Part shown: positions 1 through 6,350 of the stretch, piece by piece
Layout of the letters: each line of letters opens with the position of its first letter
Numbering within the stretch: the first letter of the stretch is position 1
Assembly: GCA_903891505.1 (NCBI GenBank)
Contig: CAITEO010000022.1
Location: forward strand, 1-8,407
Source of the DNA: an uncultured Candidatus Woesearchaeota archaeon
GTDB taxonomy: Archaea; Nanobdellota; Nanobdellia; Woesearchaeales; 21-14-0-10-32-9
Direction: 5' to 3'
DNA: 8,407 nucleotides
The notes under the pieces: generated by a model
Database searches by the model: none
What the model was told of the DNA's origin: nothing
The model's input: only the letters and a program-made list of their open reading frames with translations
Program-made: the position numbers and the translations under genes

Positions 1-904
1 AAAGTATTTTAATTAATATTTCAAAACTAGCTTTTTTATTTATATCATTCTTTGATGCTAAATAATAACAAATGGAACCTGCAATTTGTTTAGATAAATG
101 ATTAGAACATTTTTCAACTAACTCAAATTCATATTCTGGGTCATCCAGCCCTCTGTAGTGTACTTTCTCTACAAGTCCTCTTAAAACATTAGGTTTAACG
201 TTGATGAATACCCTCTCCAAATACTCTTTGTATTTAGTAACATCTTTGCTGTTTTTCTTAACTAGACGATATAATTCTACTAAAAAAACAACACCTTGTA
301 AACGCATTAAGTCTGCTGAACTAGCTGAGGCTATATTAGCTAGTTCGTCATAAATCGCGATATTATCTAAACCCGCATCTTTCTCCATAATTATCTGTGC
401 ACTAACCAATACAGACGCACGTCGTTTCTCAGAATAATTAGCATCATTTAAATCACGAATTAGTAACTTAACAATATTTTTATTTTTTGTTCTGCCTATC
501 GCGCCTAAAAGAATGCCCGCGTAATGATGTACATCCTCTTCTCCAGAGCTAATTAGCGCGTCATATATATGCCCACTCAAGTCTTCAGTTTCACCTATAT
601 GAATTAAAACCTCGATAAATTCTCCTTGAGCCATATCATTTTTAACTTTATTTATTATTTCTATTAATAGTTGAATATATTTGTCGTCATCAGAAACCAA
701 ATCAATTAATTTAGTCATCAAAAAAAGATACCATCTAAAAAAATCAGTACTTTTTGCGAATAAAATCATCAAATCTAATAATTCATTATATTCTAAATCT
801 TCTTCAGATATTCTTTTATCTGTTTCTTTGATATCTCTGTACCCGTATTTCTGTATATCTAGTTTAATCTCCAAAAATAGTTTGGTTATTTTTTCAGCTG
901 TCAT
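1..904 (-). CDS. HEAT-like alpha-helical repeat protein, partial (C-terminus beyond window)
   Basis: An uninterrupted frame of 301 codons starts at ATG (904-902) and leaves the window at its left edge, so the C-terminus is missing. The protein is almost wholly predicted alpha helix: amphipathic helix pairs of roughly 35-40 residues follow one another, clearest from about residue 95 to 300 (for example HHYAGILLGAIGR near 126-138 and the helices around 143-173). This pattern suggests a HEAT/ARM-type solenoid, which normally serves as a protein-binding scaffold. No catalytic motif, signal peptide or membrane segment is visible. The start follows the TAA of the proteasome-like gene by two bases (TAAAGATG), so the two genes are almost certainly co-transcribed and probably translationally coupled. 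The family is not recognised; the HEAT call rests on helix pattern only. It could equally be another helical-repeat fold. Confidence 0.6.
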   Translation of the reverse strand, partial: MTAEKITKLFLEIKLDIQKYGYRDIKETDKRISEEDLEYNELLDLMILFAKSTDFFRWYLFLMTKLIDLVSDDDKYIQLLIEIINKVKNDMAQGEFIEVLIHIGETEDLSGHIYDALISSGEEDVHHYAGILLGAIGRTKNKNIVKLLIRDLNDANYSEKRRASVLVSAQIIMEKDAGLDNIAIYDELANIASASSADLMRLQGVVFLVELYRLVKKNSKDVTKYKEYLERVFINVKPNVLRGLVEKVHYRGLDDPEYEFELVEKCSNHLSKQIAGSICYYLASKNDINKKASFEILIKIL

Positions 905-906
905 CT

Positions 907-1596
907 TTATTGCACCAATATCTTTTTATCAGCATATAACTGACAAACACATTTTAATAAATATTCTTCAATTTCTGAATCAACTTTTTCTATTTTTAAC
1001 CCGTCGGTATCTGCTCTAATTACATTAATCTGTTCAACAGATAAACTGCCAACTTCTTCAGCTCCACCTTCAGTCGACACATAATTGATGATGTTAGCAC
1101 TCAATTTTTTGGCACAATCATAGTCGAAGTTAGAAGTGGGACGAATTCTACGCACATAACTAGGCATTTTATCATCACACCCATAAGATTCATACAAATG
1201 TGTTATTTCCAGTATATTAAAATTATTATGTACTGCACGATATAAAAATAATTTATTATTTTCACACAGAACAATAATAAAGTTTACTCTGCTAGTATAT
1301 CCTTCAAGTAGGCTAACATTAAGTGCGTCAGTTTGCTTCTTTTCAAAACTCGCCAAATATTTATCTTTAATATTGCTGGAATTAATATCAGGGTCATGTG
1401 CTAAATCACATGCAATTGCAAAACAAATATTATCCAAGCCATAACTAATTAACAGTAGTTGCTTCGTATCATGACGAACATACTTATCACCCACAGTAAA
1501 AGTTAAGTCTCTAGACCCATTCTGTCTTCTTCCCACCCTCCTATCTACAGTCAAAACTATACCTTTATCATAGTTCATTGCAATTATAAGAGTCAC
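907..1596 (-). CDS. Proteasome-beta-like Ntn hydrolase (putative T1-type protease)
   Basis: A 229-residue protein with the layout of a 20S proteasome beta or HslV/Anbu subunit. The start is GTG at 1596, and the next codon is Thr. Removal of Met would expose Thr1 with no propeptide, as in HslV and Anbu. Counting from that Thr, Asp falls at position 17 in the strand motif GIVLTVDRR, as in proteasome subunits. A Lys in VGDKYV (mature position 37) aligns with catalytic Lys33 if a four-residue insertion follows the first hairpin. Later landmarks also fit: LLLISYGL for the TIAG strand, VNFIIVLCENNKLFLYRAV for the central strand pair, SYGCD near the usual GSGS turn, and the terminal strand VEQINVIRADTDGLKI. 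The GTG start is supported by a TATA box about 26 bases upstream, implying a leaderless transcript. It lies between an integrase and a helical-repeat gene, so it is more likely accessory cargo than the housekeeping proteasome. Proteolytic activity is inferred; substrates are unknown. Confidence 0.72.
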   Translation of the reverse strand: MTLIIAMNYDKGIVLTVDRRVGRRQNGSRDLTFTVGDKYVRHDTKQLLLISYGLDNICFAIACDLAHDPDINSSNIKDKYLASFEKKQTDALNVSLLEGYTSRVNFIIVLCENNKLFLYRAVHNNFNILEITHLYESYGCDDKMPSYVRRIRPTSNFDYDCAKKLSANIINYVSTEGGAEEVGSLSVEQINVIRADTDGLKIEKVDSEIEEYLLKCVCQLYADKKILVQ

Positions 1597-1612
1597 AACA
1601 AAAATATTCTTT

Positions 1613-1627
1613 TAAAGTATATAAATA
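1613..1627 (-). promoter_or_regulatory. TATA-box promoter of the proteasome-like gene
   Basis: The minus strand reads ATATTTATATACTTT. Its centre is about 26 bases upstream of the GTG at 1596, the usual archaeal TATA-to-start-site distance, so the transcript would begin at or within a few bases of the start codon (leaderless). The gene therefore has its own promoter in the 57-base gap after the integrase stop. Confidence 0.6.
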
Positions 1628-1653
1628 TTATTCACACCCCCATTAGAATACTC

Positions 1654-2952
1654 TTATCTGCCCTCTTCAAACTTCTTCAGTCTAGCAGGGTCGTTAAGCA
1701 TCTCCATGGCAAATTTAATGACTTCAAGATACTCTTTCTTTTTGACTGGATCTTCAGGCATTAGAGGTATTACCTCGTTGATTTCCTCCTGAAGAGAATT
1801 CGCTCTTAGCTTTTCTTGATTCAATATTTCCAATGATGCAGGCCTTCCACAATGAGGACAATATTGTAAATCACTTGAAATGAGCCGTCGGCATATGCAG
1901 GTAAAATACTGTTCTTTAGTCTTTGAATCATCCTCTAAACCATTGGCCTTAAGCCATGCTGTGCGTATTTCTTTCGTGCCTAAATGAGTATAGTTGCTCA
2001 TCATTTTGCTCTGCTCGCTCCAGCCCATTCTACGCATTCTCACGCTCTCTGACATTGTACCATTCATTGCATCAAGACTCGCTCGCGAGTGTCTAAACCA
2101 ATGAGGATTTGCTTTCTTTTTCAGACCTGACCTAAGAATACATTTTTTTATTGTTGTGTAAAATCTCATATGATTAAATGGCTTTATCTTATTACTTCGT
2201 TCATCAAGAAAATAAAATAAGTAGCTATCTTTGTCTGGTTTTGTGGCGTGTCTTGCTATGTGCTCTTGAATATATGGTACACTTCTTATGATGTCTATTT
2301 GTCTGCTTCCCGTTTTGCCATTTCCTGTAAAAATAGTTCCAATTCCTCTAGAATCAACAGCAAAACTGCTAATTTTTGTAAGAAGCAAATCCGCAGTTCT
2401 CATACCAGTTTCATGCAGTAAGGATATAATTGCTTTTTCTTGTTCAGTTTGACACCCTTTTTCTAGAATCAATATTAGGTCTTCATCACTGATAACTTCG
2501 CTCGGCTCTATTCTCTTCGATTTGAACCTCGTAGTCATATCTTGGCTGACATATTTGTATATCTTTTTGGCGCTTTCACGAACATTAAGGTCTGCAGATA
2601 ATAACCGCTCATCATCATTTTCTAGCCATTTGTAGAATTGCTTTATGGCTTTTCTATAGTCTGCTTTTGTGGCCGAACTCTTGTCGAATAGGTTTATCTC
2701 CACGACTAAGGCCTGCAATTCTCCTAAATTGAGGTATCTAAAGTCGGTTTTGCGACCTTTTGCCAAGACCCTAAGATGACTTAGGAGCTTCCCAGCTCTA
2801 TATTGTTGAACTTTGCCTGTGCTGAGCAAAGACACGCAAAATGCCCTTAAATCAGTCTTATTTCGCTCAGAAACAGTGCTGTCGTCGGCCATAACCCTAA
2901 GTTCTGTTTCATAATATCTGGCCCTTCCTGGATATAAGTCGTTTATGTTCAT
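1654..2952 (-). CDS. Tyrosine recombinase (integrase) with C-terminal zinc ribbon
   Basis: A 432-residue site-specific recombinase that would cut and rejoin DNA through a 3'-phosphotyrosine intermediate. The N-terminal part (about 1-135) is a helical SAM-like/core-binding domain. The catalytic domain (about 150-330) has the full active-site set: Arg185 in TGMRTADLL, Lys213 in GNGKTGSRQ, His284 and Arg287 in HWFRHS, Trp311 in the box that is usually His or Trp (MGWSEQS), and the nucleophile Tyr321 in NYTHLG. After it comes a zinc ribbon (C352-x-C354, C365-x2-C368) and a charged helical tail. The gene is intact and lies 110 bases from the 3' end of a tRNA-Ser gene, reading away from it, the usual place for an integrase at the edge of a tRNA-integrated element. 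Xer-type housekeeping recombination is possible, but zinc-ribbon integrases of this kind are common in archaeal mobile elements. Confidence 0.93.
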   Translation of the reverse strand: MNINDLYPGRARYYETELRVMADDSTVSERNKTDLRAFCVSLLSTGKVQQYRAGKLLSHLRVLAKGRKTDFRYLNLGELQALVVEINLFDKSSATKADYRKAIKQFYKWLENDDERLLSADLNVRESAKKIYKYVSQDMTTRFKSKRIEPSEVISDEDLILILEKGCQTEQEKAIISLLHETGMRTADLLLTKISSFAVDSRGIGTIFTGNGKTGSRQIDIIRSVPYIQEHIARHATKPDKDSYLFYFLDERSNKIKPFNHMRFYTTIKKCILRSGLKKKANPHWFRHSRASLDAMNGTMSESVRMRRMGWSEQSKMMSNYTHLGTKEIRTAWLKANGLEDDSKTKEQYFTCICRRLISSDLQYCPHCGRPASLEILNQEKLRANSLQEEINEVIPLMPEDPVKKKEYLEVIKFAMEMLNDPARLKKFEEGR

Positions 2953-2979
2953 TTTTCCTATTTAGTCAGGAATAGGTTT

Positions 2980-2990
2980 GTTATATACCC
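2980..2990 (-). promoter_or_regulatory. TATA-box promoter of the integrase gene
   Basis: The minus strand reads GGGTATATAAC, about 30-35 bases upstream of the ATG at 2952. A start site about 26 bases downstream of the box leaves a leader of only some 5-10 bases, with the weak purine stretch AGGAAAA just before the ATG. Confidence 0.5.
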
Positions 2991-3048
2991 TTCAATCTGT
3001 AAATTGCTTTTTCAGATTATTTTTAGGGTGGGCGTTAAAGAAGTTTAT

Positions 3049-3060
3049 AAAAATAAAAAA
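3049..3060 (-). terminator. Oligo-T terminator of tRNA-Ser
   Basis: One base after the discriminator position, the minus strand has six T, an A, then five more T before a further A (TTTTTTATTTTT). T-runs of this kind end archaeal transcription. No CCA is encoded, so CCA must be added after processing. Confidence 0.6.
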
Positions 3061-3105
3061 GCGCTCGGGGTGAGATTTGAACTCACGGTCCCAAAGGGAC
3101 AGGAT

Positions 3106-3143
3106 ATCTGCGGTATTACTGGTTTCTAACGCACCAAGGTACG
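3106..3143 (-). other. tRNA intron 2 (38 nt), canonical position 37/38
   Basis: The predicted cuts are TA^C after A37 and AT^A before A38. The central helix pairs TTGC (positions 32-35) with GCAG at the intron end, one T-G pair included. The inner helix is relaxed: GTA with TAC, with one extra C opposite the 5' bulge. The intron core can form a further hairpin from CTTGGT and ACCAG. Confidence 0.82.
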
Positions 3144-3151
3144 TAGCAATC

Positions 3152-3186
3152 TTACGCATAATTTAAGTTTTTACATCTAAATCATT
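3152..3186 (-). other. tRNA intron 1 (35 nt), non-canonical position 29/30
   Basis: The predicted cut sites lie in bulges AG^A (5') and AA^G (3'). The four-pair central helix is GCGC of exon 1 with GCGT at the intron's 3' end (one G-U pair). The intron closes on itself through a nine-pair helix, ATGATTTAG with TTAAATTAT (two G-U pairs, the second strand read from the C that ends the loop). The outer helix is weak, as is common for introns outside the anticodon loop. Excision would need the archaeal splicing endonuclease and RtcB ligase. Confidence 0.85.
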
Positions 3187-3242
3187 CTGCGCAATACCAG
3201 GCTATGCGACCCGAGCAACTTATTCTTTTAAGACTCCTCGTC

Positions 3243-3256
3243 TATTTTTAAATATT
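3243..3256 (-). promoter_or_regulatory. TATA-box promoter of tRNA-Ser
   Basis: The minus strand has ATATTTAAAAATAGA, centred roughly 33 bases upstream of the first tRNA base. The predicted start site falls a few bases before the tRNA 5' end, leaving a short leader for RNase P to remove. Confidence 0.6.
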
Positions 3257-3266
3257 GTGCTTAATT

Positions 3267-3293
3267 TTAGACAAATGTTTGGGATTAGACAAA
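3267..3293 (+). repeat. Two 9-bp direct repeats, TTAGACAAA
   Basis: TTAGACAAA occurs at 3267-3275 and again at 3285-3293, 18 bases start to start, in the gap between the Lon-fold protease stop and the tRNA promoter. The second copy also forms a weak hairpin (GTTTG/CAAAC). The repeats could be a binding site upstream of the tRNA promoter, part of the protease 3' end, or chance in AT-rich DNA. Confidence 0.35.
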
Positions 3294-3312
3294 CTCACTT
3301 TTTTCTAGGAAT

Positions 3313-5130
3313 TCATCTTTTTTTTCTTTGAATATTTTTCTTTCCTATCTTTTCTTTTCGTTTCTCTTTCTTTCTTGCGCGTTTACCCATAATTACAAGT
3401 ATAACTATTGTTGCGAGTATTCCTGCAGCAATTCCTAGCATGAATAATCCAACTCGCTGTGAATCTAAGTAAATAGAATGACTTTTTGCACGTGGAAAAT
3501 ACATATCTAAATTGCTAAACTCGAGCGCATACTCAGAAAATAGAACTGAAAGTGCAGGTTTAGTGCTCTTTAATGAATTTGCATAATCATAATAACTATA
3601 GCCAAGTATTGGAAAGTTTTCACCTTGCTTATTTATTTGTATCCTAGAAAGCCCTAGCTGATCATCAATTAAACTAGGAAATTTTTCCTCAGTAACAGAG
3701 AGTGATGCAAGAACTGCATTGGCATCAGCTTTTATTCTTGTTGCTTTGAAAAGACAATAAGCGTAATCTCCTGATTCATAAATTTGTTTTGTGTCAGAAA
3801 TATCTTTTCTTGCATCATCATACTTCCCGAATAATAACTCCAAATAATTAACTCTCTCTTCCGCTTCAGCTATCTTAGATAAACATGCATCCGCAAGATG
3901 AACCTTGTCTAATTGAACATTTTTTCCAGGATAACTAAAGAATGCAGACCAAGCCTCAGCACTATATATTCTCTCAACTATATATGCAAGATTGCTATTC
4001 ACATCAGACTCATTCTTACTAAGCAAATCTTTAGCTTCAAGTAATCTTTCTTTGACAATCATTGACGTTTCAAGCTCAGATAATGTTTTCATATCTCTTT
4101 TGTTCACTTGATCAAGCAACTTATTCGTATCCTGCTGCGCGCTCATTGCGATTAAATTAAGTTCTTTTTTCGATAATGTAGAATATTCTATGTCTCTTAA
4201 TTGACTATTAGCATTAAAACAGAAACTTGCAGAACTATAATAATCGCCCTGAACAAATGAAACATTTGCCTTAGATAAAAAATCCATTGAATAATTATAC
4301 TGTTCAGCTTTCTTAGATTTTACACTTTTATCTATTAAGAAATTTATCTCCTTTGCTCTATTGCAGAGAGCTATTGATACATTTTTCATTATATCATTAT
4401 ATGCTGCAGGCACAGTTAGATTATATGAATAATCAGGATACTTCTTTCCAGTAAATTCAAACAAGGCATCCTCGAGCGTGGATACAGCCTGCACATCTAT
4501 TCCATCGACATGGAACGAATCAGCATAAACTATTTTATCAGATAAATTTATATCAGAATTATTTTTCGAGAGATTAGCCAGATATTCTTCACCTGATATT
4601 ATACTCCTCTTTGGTATTAGTGCTTTCTTAAATCCTGCGCTCTTTGCTGCATCAACTTTTTCTTTTATCCCCGCAACAGGACCTACTATTCCTCCTGAAT
4701 TTATTGTTCCAGTCATGACAACAGATTCATTTAGTTTATCATTATCAAGAACAGCAACAGTCAAAACAGCCATCGCGGCGCCTGCACTAGGCCCGCCGAC
4801 AATTGATGATTTCGCACGTATCGTGTAGAAGAAATCTTTATTTGAACAATCCATCACGAGAAAATCACATGCAACTTCTTTTGCAAATCTTGTTGATATT
4901 TGAGTATCTAGTTGAGTTAATGGAAATGAATCAAAGAAAACTCGCCCAGTTCCAGGCTTTACTTCAAGATAAACATCAGCTGTGCTGCCGAATGTTTCAT
5001 TTCCACGCTCACCAACTGTAAGCAGAGTCATATGACCAATTCTTGCAAAGACAGTTCCTGAAGATAGAACTAGCGATAATAAACTTATTGATAATATGAA
5101 TATTAATGCAACTATGTTTGTTTTTTTCAT
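3313..5130 (-). CDS. Membrane-anchored Lon-fold (S16) serine protease without ATPase domain
   Basis: A 605-residue protein of the type annotated as predicted archaeal serine protease (COG1750-like). Residues 1-29 form a signal peptide (KK, long hydrophobic core, ending SSGTVFA). Residues about 33-180 are a Lon proteolytic domain: nucleophile Ser115 in GGPSAGAAM, then TGTINSGGIVGPVAG, and catalytic Lys158 in GIKEKVDAAKSAG. The Ser-Lys spacing of 43 equals that of E. coli Lon (Ser679, Lys722). There is no AAA+ domain. Residues about 240-550 are mostly helical with no recognised domain. A transmembrane helix at about 560-582 is followed by a very Lys/Arg-rich tail, placing the protease domain outside the cytoplasm. 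It probably degrades or processes surface or exported proteins independently of ATP. It starts 20 bases after bud32 with no TATA box in the gap, so the two form an operon. Confidence 0.88.
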   Translation of the reverse strand: MKKTNIVALIFILSISLLSLVLSSGTVFARIGHMTLLTVGERGNETFGSTADVYLEVKPGTGRVFFDSFPLTQLDTQISTRFAKEVACDFLVMDCSNKDFFYTIRAKSSIVGGPSAGAAMAVLTVAVLDNDKLNESVVMTGTINSGGIVGPVAGIKEKVDAAKSAGFKKALIPKRSIISGEEYLANLSKNNSDINLSDKIVYADSFHVDGIDVQAVSTLEDALFEFTGKKYPDYSYNLTVPAAYNDIMKNVSIALCNRAKEINFLIDKSVKSKKAEQYNYSMDFLSKANVSFVQGDYYSSASFCFNANSQLRDIEYSTLSKKELNLIAMSAQQDTNKLLDQVNKRDMKTLSELETSMIVKERLLEAKDLLSKNESDVNSNLAYIVERIYSAEAWSAFFSYPGKNVQLDKVHLADACLSKIAEAEERVNYLELLFGKYDDARKDISDTKQIYESGDYAYCLFKATRIKADANAVLASLSVTEEKFPSLIDDQLGLSRIQINKQGENFPILGYSYYDYANSLKSTKPALSVLFSEYALEFSNLDMYFPRAKSHSIYLDSQRVGLFMLGIAAGILATIVILVIMGKRARKKEKRKEKIGKKNIQRKKR

Positions 5131-5150
5131 TTTGAAGTCCCTAATGTGTT

Positions 5151-5759
5151 CTAATATTTCTGTTTATTTCGTCCTCGCATCTCAACAAGTTCGAGTCGTT
5201 TCAGGATTTGATCTCGATTCTTTGGCGCATATCCTTTTTGGAACGCATTCCAAATCTCTGATTCATGCCTGAAGTGTTTACTTTCAACTGCTTCTCGAAA
5301 CAAATGCAGATCAACTGCTTTATCTTCTACTTTATCAGATACAAATGATAATCCAAAATCTATGAAGCGCACATTATTTTTTTTATCAAGGAGCATGTTG
5401 CTCGTCGTCAAATCTCCGTGCACAATATTCAAGTCGTGCATTCGTCCTGTCTCATATCCTATTTTCTCTGCAATCATTATTTTATCATCAAGAATATGTT
5501 TGATTACATTTCCATCAATGAGTTCCATTTGTATAGCATCTTCGCTAACACTTATCACTCTGGGCGCAACGCCCTGCATTTTTCCAAGCATTTTAGCTTC
5601 GCTCCTCGTCCTTCTAATGCGAAGTTCATCATCAATTTCTTTGATGCGATAGCTCTTTGCAAGTCTTCGTTTCTCCACAGAATCTTTTTTTTGAATTATT
5701 ACTGCTTCTGCCCCGCGTGCTAGTTCTTTATCCATTAATTTAATGGAGAATAAGACCAT
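5151..5759 (-). CDS. bud32: KEOPS complex kinase/ATPase Bud32, stand-alone
   Basis: A 202-residue small RIO-like protein kinase. With Kae1, Cgi121 and Pcc1, Bud32 forms KEOPS, which makes t6A at position 37 of ANN-decoding tRNAs. Visible motifs are the glycine-poor nucleotide loop RGAEAVI (15-21), the Bud32 signature KSYRIKEIDDELRIRRTRSE (35-54), the catalytic loop HGDLTTSN (Asp116, Asn121) and the DFG motif (Asp134). Length fits a free Bud32; in many archaea it is fused to Kae1, here it is not, and no Kae1 gene is in the window. The ATG at 5759 is preferred because a TATA box about 30 bases upstream would give a nearly leaderless message. Met9 (5735) matches the usual family N-terminus but has no Shine-Dalgarno site. 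Confidence 0.95.
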   Translation of the reverse strand: MVLFSIKLMDKELARGAEAVIIQKKDSVEKRRLAKSYRIKEIDDELRIRRTRSEAKMLGKMQGVAPRVISVSEDAIQMELIDGNVIKHILDDKIMIAEKIGYETGRMHDLNIVHGDLTTSNMLLDKKNNVRFIDFGLSFVSDKVEDKAVDLHLFREAVESKHFRHESEIWNAFQKGYAPKNRDQILKRLELVEMRGRNKQKY

Positions 5760-5783
5760 TTAAGTGTTTTGTGAAAATTAACA

Positions 5784-5795
5784 GTATAATAAATA
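5784..5795 (-). promoter_or_regulatory. TATA-box promoter of bud32
   Basis: The minus strand has TATTTATTATAC in the 41-base gap after the histidine phosphatase stop. It is centred about 30 bases before the ATG at 5759, so the leader would be nil or a few bases. It would also drive the downstream protease gene. Confidence 0.5.
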
Positions 5796-5800
5796 GCAAC

Positions 5801-6307
5801 CTATAATATGGATCTCTTAGCCTCTAACCCACCGTCACATTCTAATCGCACATATGTAGCTATACTATCTAGACAGTTTATATCAATAAATGATGCATAT
5901 ATCGGCCTAACAAGAGCTATTGATTTGTCAAATCTCTTTTTCATGAAATGAGCTGAAAAAAATTGCGCATTTGGAACATGGGTCATCAAAATTATTGCTT
6001 TATACTCATTTTCAATACTAGAAACTAGATTATAAAGTTCATCTAACTGCGTTGAACTCATACGTTCACAATTATTTAGAAGATCATTCTCAGTCATAAT
6101 TATGCCGAGTTCCTCAGCCACAACCTTAGAGGAATTTATTGCGCGAAGATATTTTGAGGAAGCCAAATAAATCTTTTCATTTGTCCCCCCAATTATTGAA
6201 TTCATATCTCTAGCAGCAAACTTAAGCATATCTATTCCACTAGGCGTAATTTTCTGATTAGAATCATTAAGATCTTCCGCATGCCTAATAATAAATAAGT
6301 GATTCAT
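5801..6307 (-). CDS. Histidine phosphatase superfamily protein (SixA-like)
   Basis: A 168-residue protein of the branch-1 histidine phosphatase (phosphoglycerate-mutase-like) fold, in which an active-site His is transiently phosphorylated. The N-terminus FIIRHAED holds the RH motif, here RHA as in SixA-type phosphohistidine phosphatases rather than RHG, with nucleophile His9 and Arg8. TPSGIDMLKFAA (21-32) and LASSKYLRAINSSKVVAEELG (48-68, with Arg55) match the family pattern of Ser-Ser-x-x-x-Arg-Ala followed by a helix. Glu81 is a candidate proton donor, and the second His is His110 in ILMTHVPN. The small size fits SixA and lacks the large insertions of phosphoglycerate mutases. The substrate cannot be told. 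The first ATG is kept because a TATA box at the right distance implies a leaderless transcript. Confidence 0.85.
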   Translation of the reverse strand: MNHLFIIRHAEDLNDSNQKITPSGIDMLKFAARDMNSIIGGTNEKIYLASSKYLRAINSSKVVAEELGIIMTENDLLNNCERMSSTQLDELYNLVSSIENEYKAIILMTHVPNAQFFSAHFMKKRFDKSIALVRPIYASFIDINCLDSIATYVRLECDGGLEAKRSIL

Positions 6308-6325
6308 AAAGTTAGAAATCCGGTC

Positions 6326-6339
6326 TTTTATTTAATAAT
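6326..6339 (-). promoter_or_regulatory. TATA-box promoter of the histidine phosphatase gene
   Basis: The minus strand has ATTATTAAATAAAA, centred about 26 bases from the ATG at 6307, which predicts a leaderless transcript. An inverted repeat lies just upstream (6351-6368). Confidence 0.55.
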
Positions 6340-6350
6340 TTCCAAAAATC

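Larger units (their letters stand above)
1..3061. mobile_element. Putative integrated element, one end (tRNA-Ser proximal), partial
   Basis: An intact tyrosine recombinase followed by accessory-looking genes (proteasome-like hydrolase, helical-repeat protein) lies directly downstream of the 3' end of a tRNA-Ser gene. On the other side of the tRNA lie housekeeping genes (Lon-fold protease, bud32, rnp4). Integrases of this family often recombine into tRNA 3' ends and leave the tRNA intact. The far end is beyond the left edge, so the expected second copy of the tRNA 3' segment cannot be seen and the boundary is inferred. Confidence 0.5.
3062..3216 (-). tRNA. tRNA-Ser(GCU) with two introns
   Basis: The 155-base gene matures to 82 nt from exons 3216-3187, 3151-3144 and 3105-3062. 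The acceptor stem GCTCGGG/CCCGAGC is perfect, as is the T-arm GTGAG-TTCAAAT-CTCAC. The D-arm has a three-pair stem (GCA/TGC) with AGCCTGG in its loop. The variable arm is long (TCCC-TTT-GGGA, class II), and G73 is the serine discriminator. With one intron the anticodon loop lacks U33 and the anticodon stem has an A-C mismatch. With two introns, CAG + GATTGCTA + ATCCTG gives the perfect stem CAGGA/TCCTG and loop TTGCTAA, anticodon GCU. Both introns fit bulge-helix-bulge structures. Serine identity is firm from variable arm, G73 and anticodon. Confidence 0.92.

Noticed and set aside
681..1019. Plus-strand ORF of 112 codons
   Set aside because: It is antisense to the helical-repeat and proteasome-like genes, crosses their junction, and has no promoter or Shine-Dalgarno site.
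3106..3192. CGCAGA present at both ends of the tRNA insert, as if a target duplication or att pair
   Set aside because: Deleting between the copies gives a 76-nt product with no room for an anticodon loop. The second copy is explained by GCAG pairing with TTGC in the intron 2 BHB.
3062..3216. A single 73-nt intron, or a broken tRNA gene with an insertion
   Set aside because: Any single excision that keeps a 7-base loop lacks U33 and leaves an A-C mismatch in the anticodon stem. Two excisions restore a perfect tRNA, and both have BHB helices.
4803..5021. Plus-strand ORF of 72 codons
   Set aside because: It lies wholly inside the protease gene on the other strand, over its conserved catalytic domain.
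5362..5723. Two overlapping plus-strand ORFs of about 100 codons
   Set aside because: Both are shadows of bud32, whose kinase motifs lie on the opposite strand.
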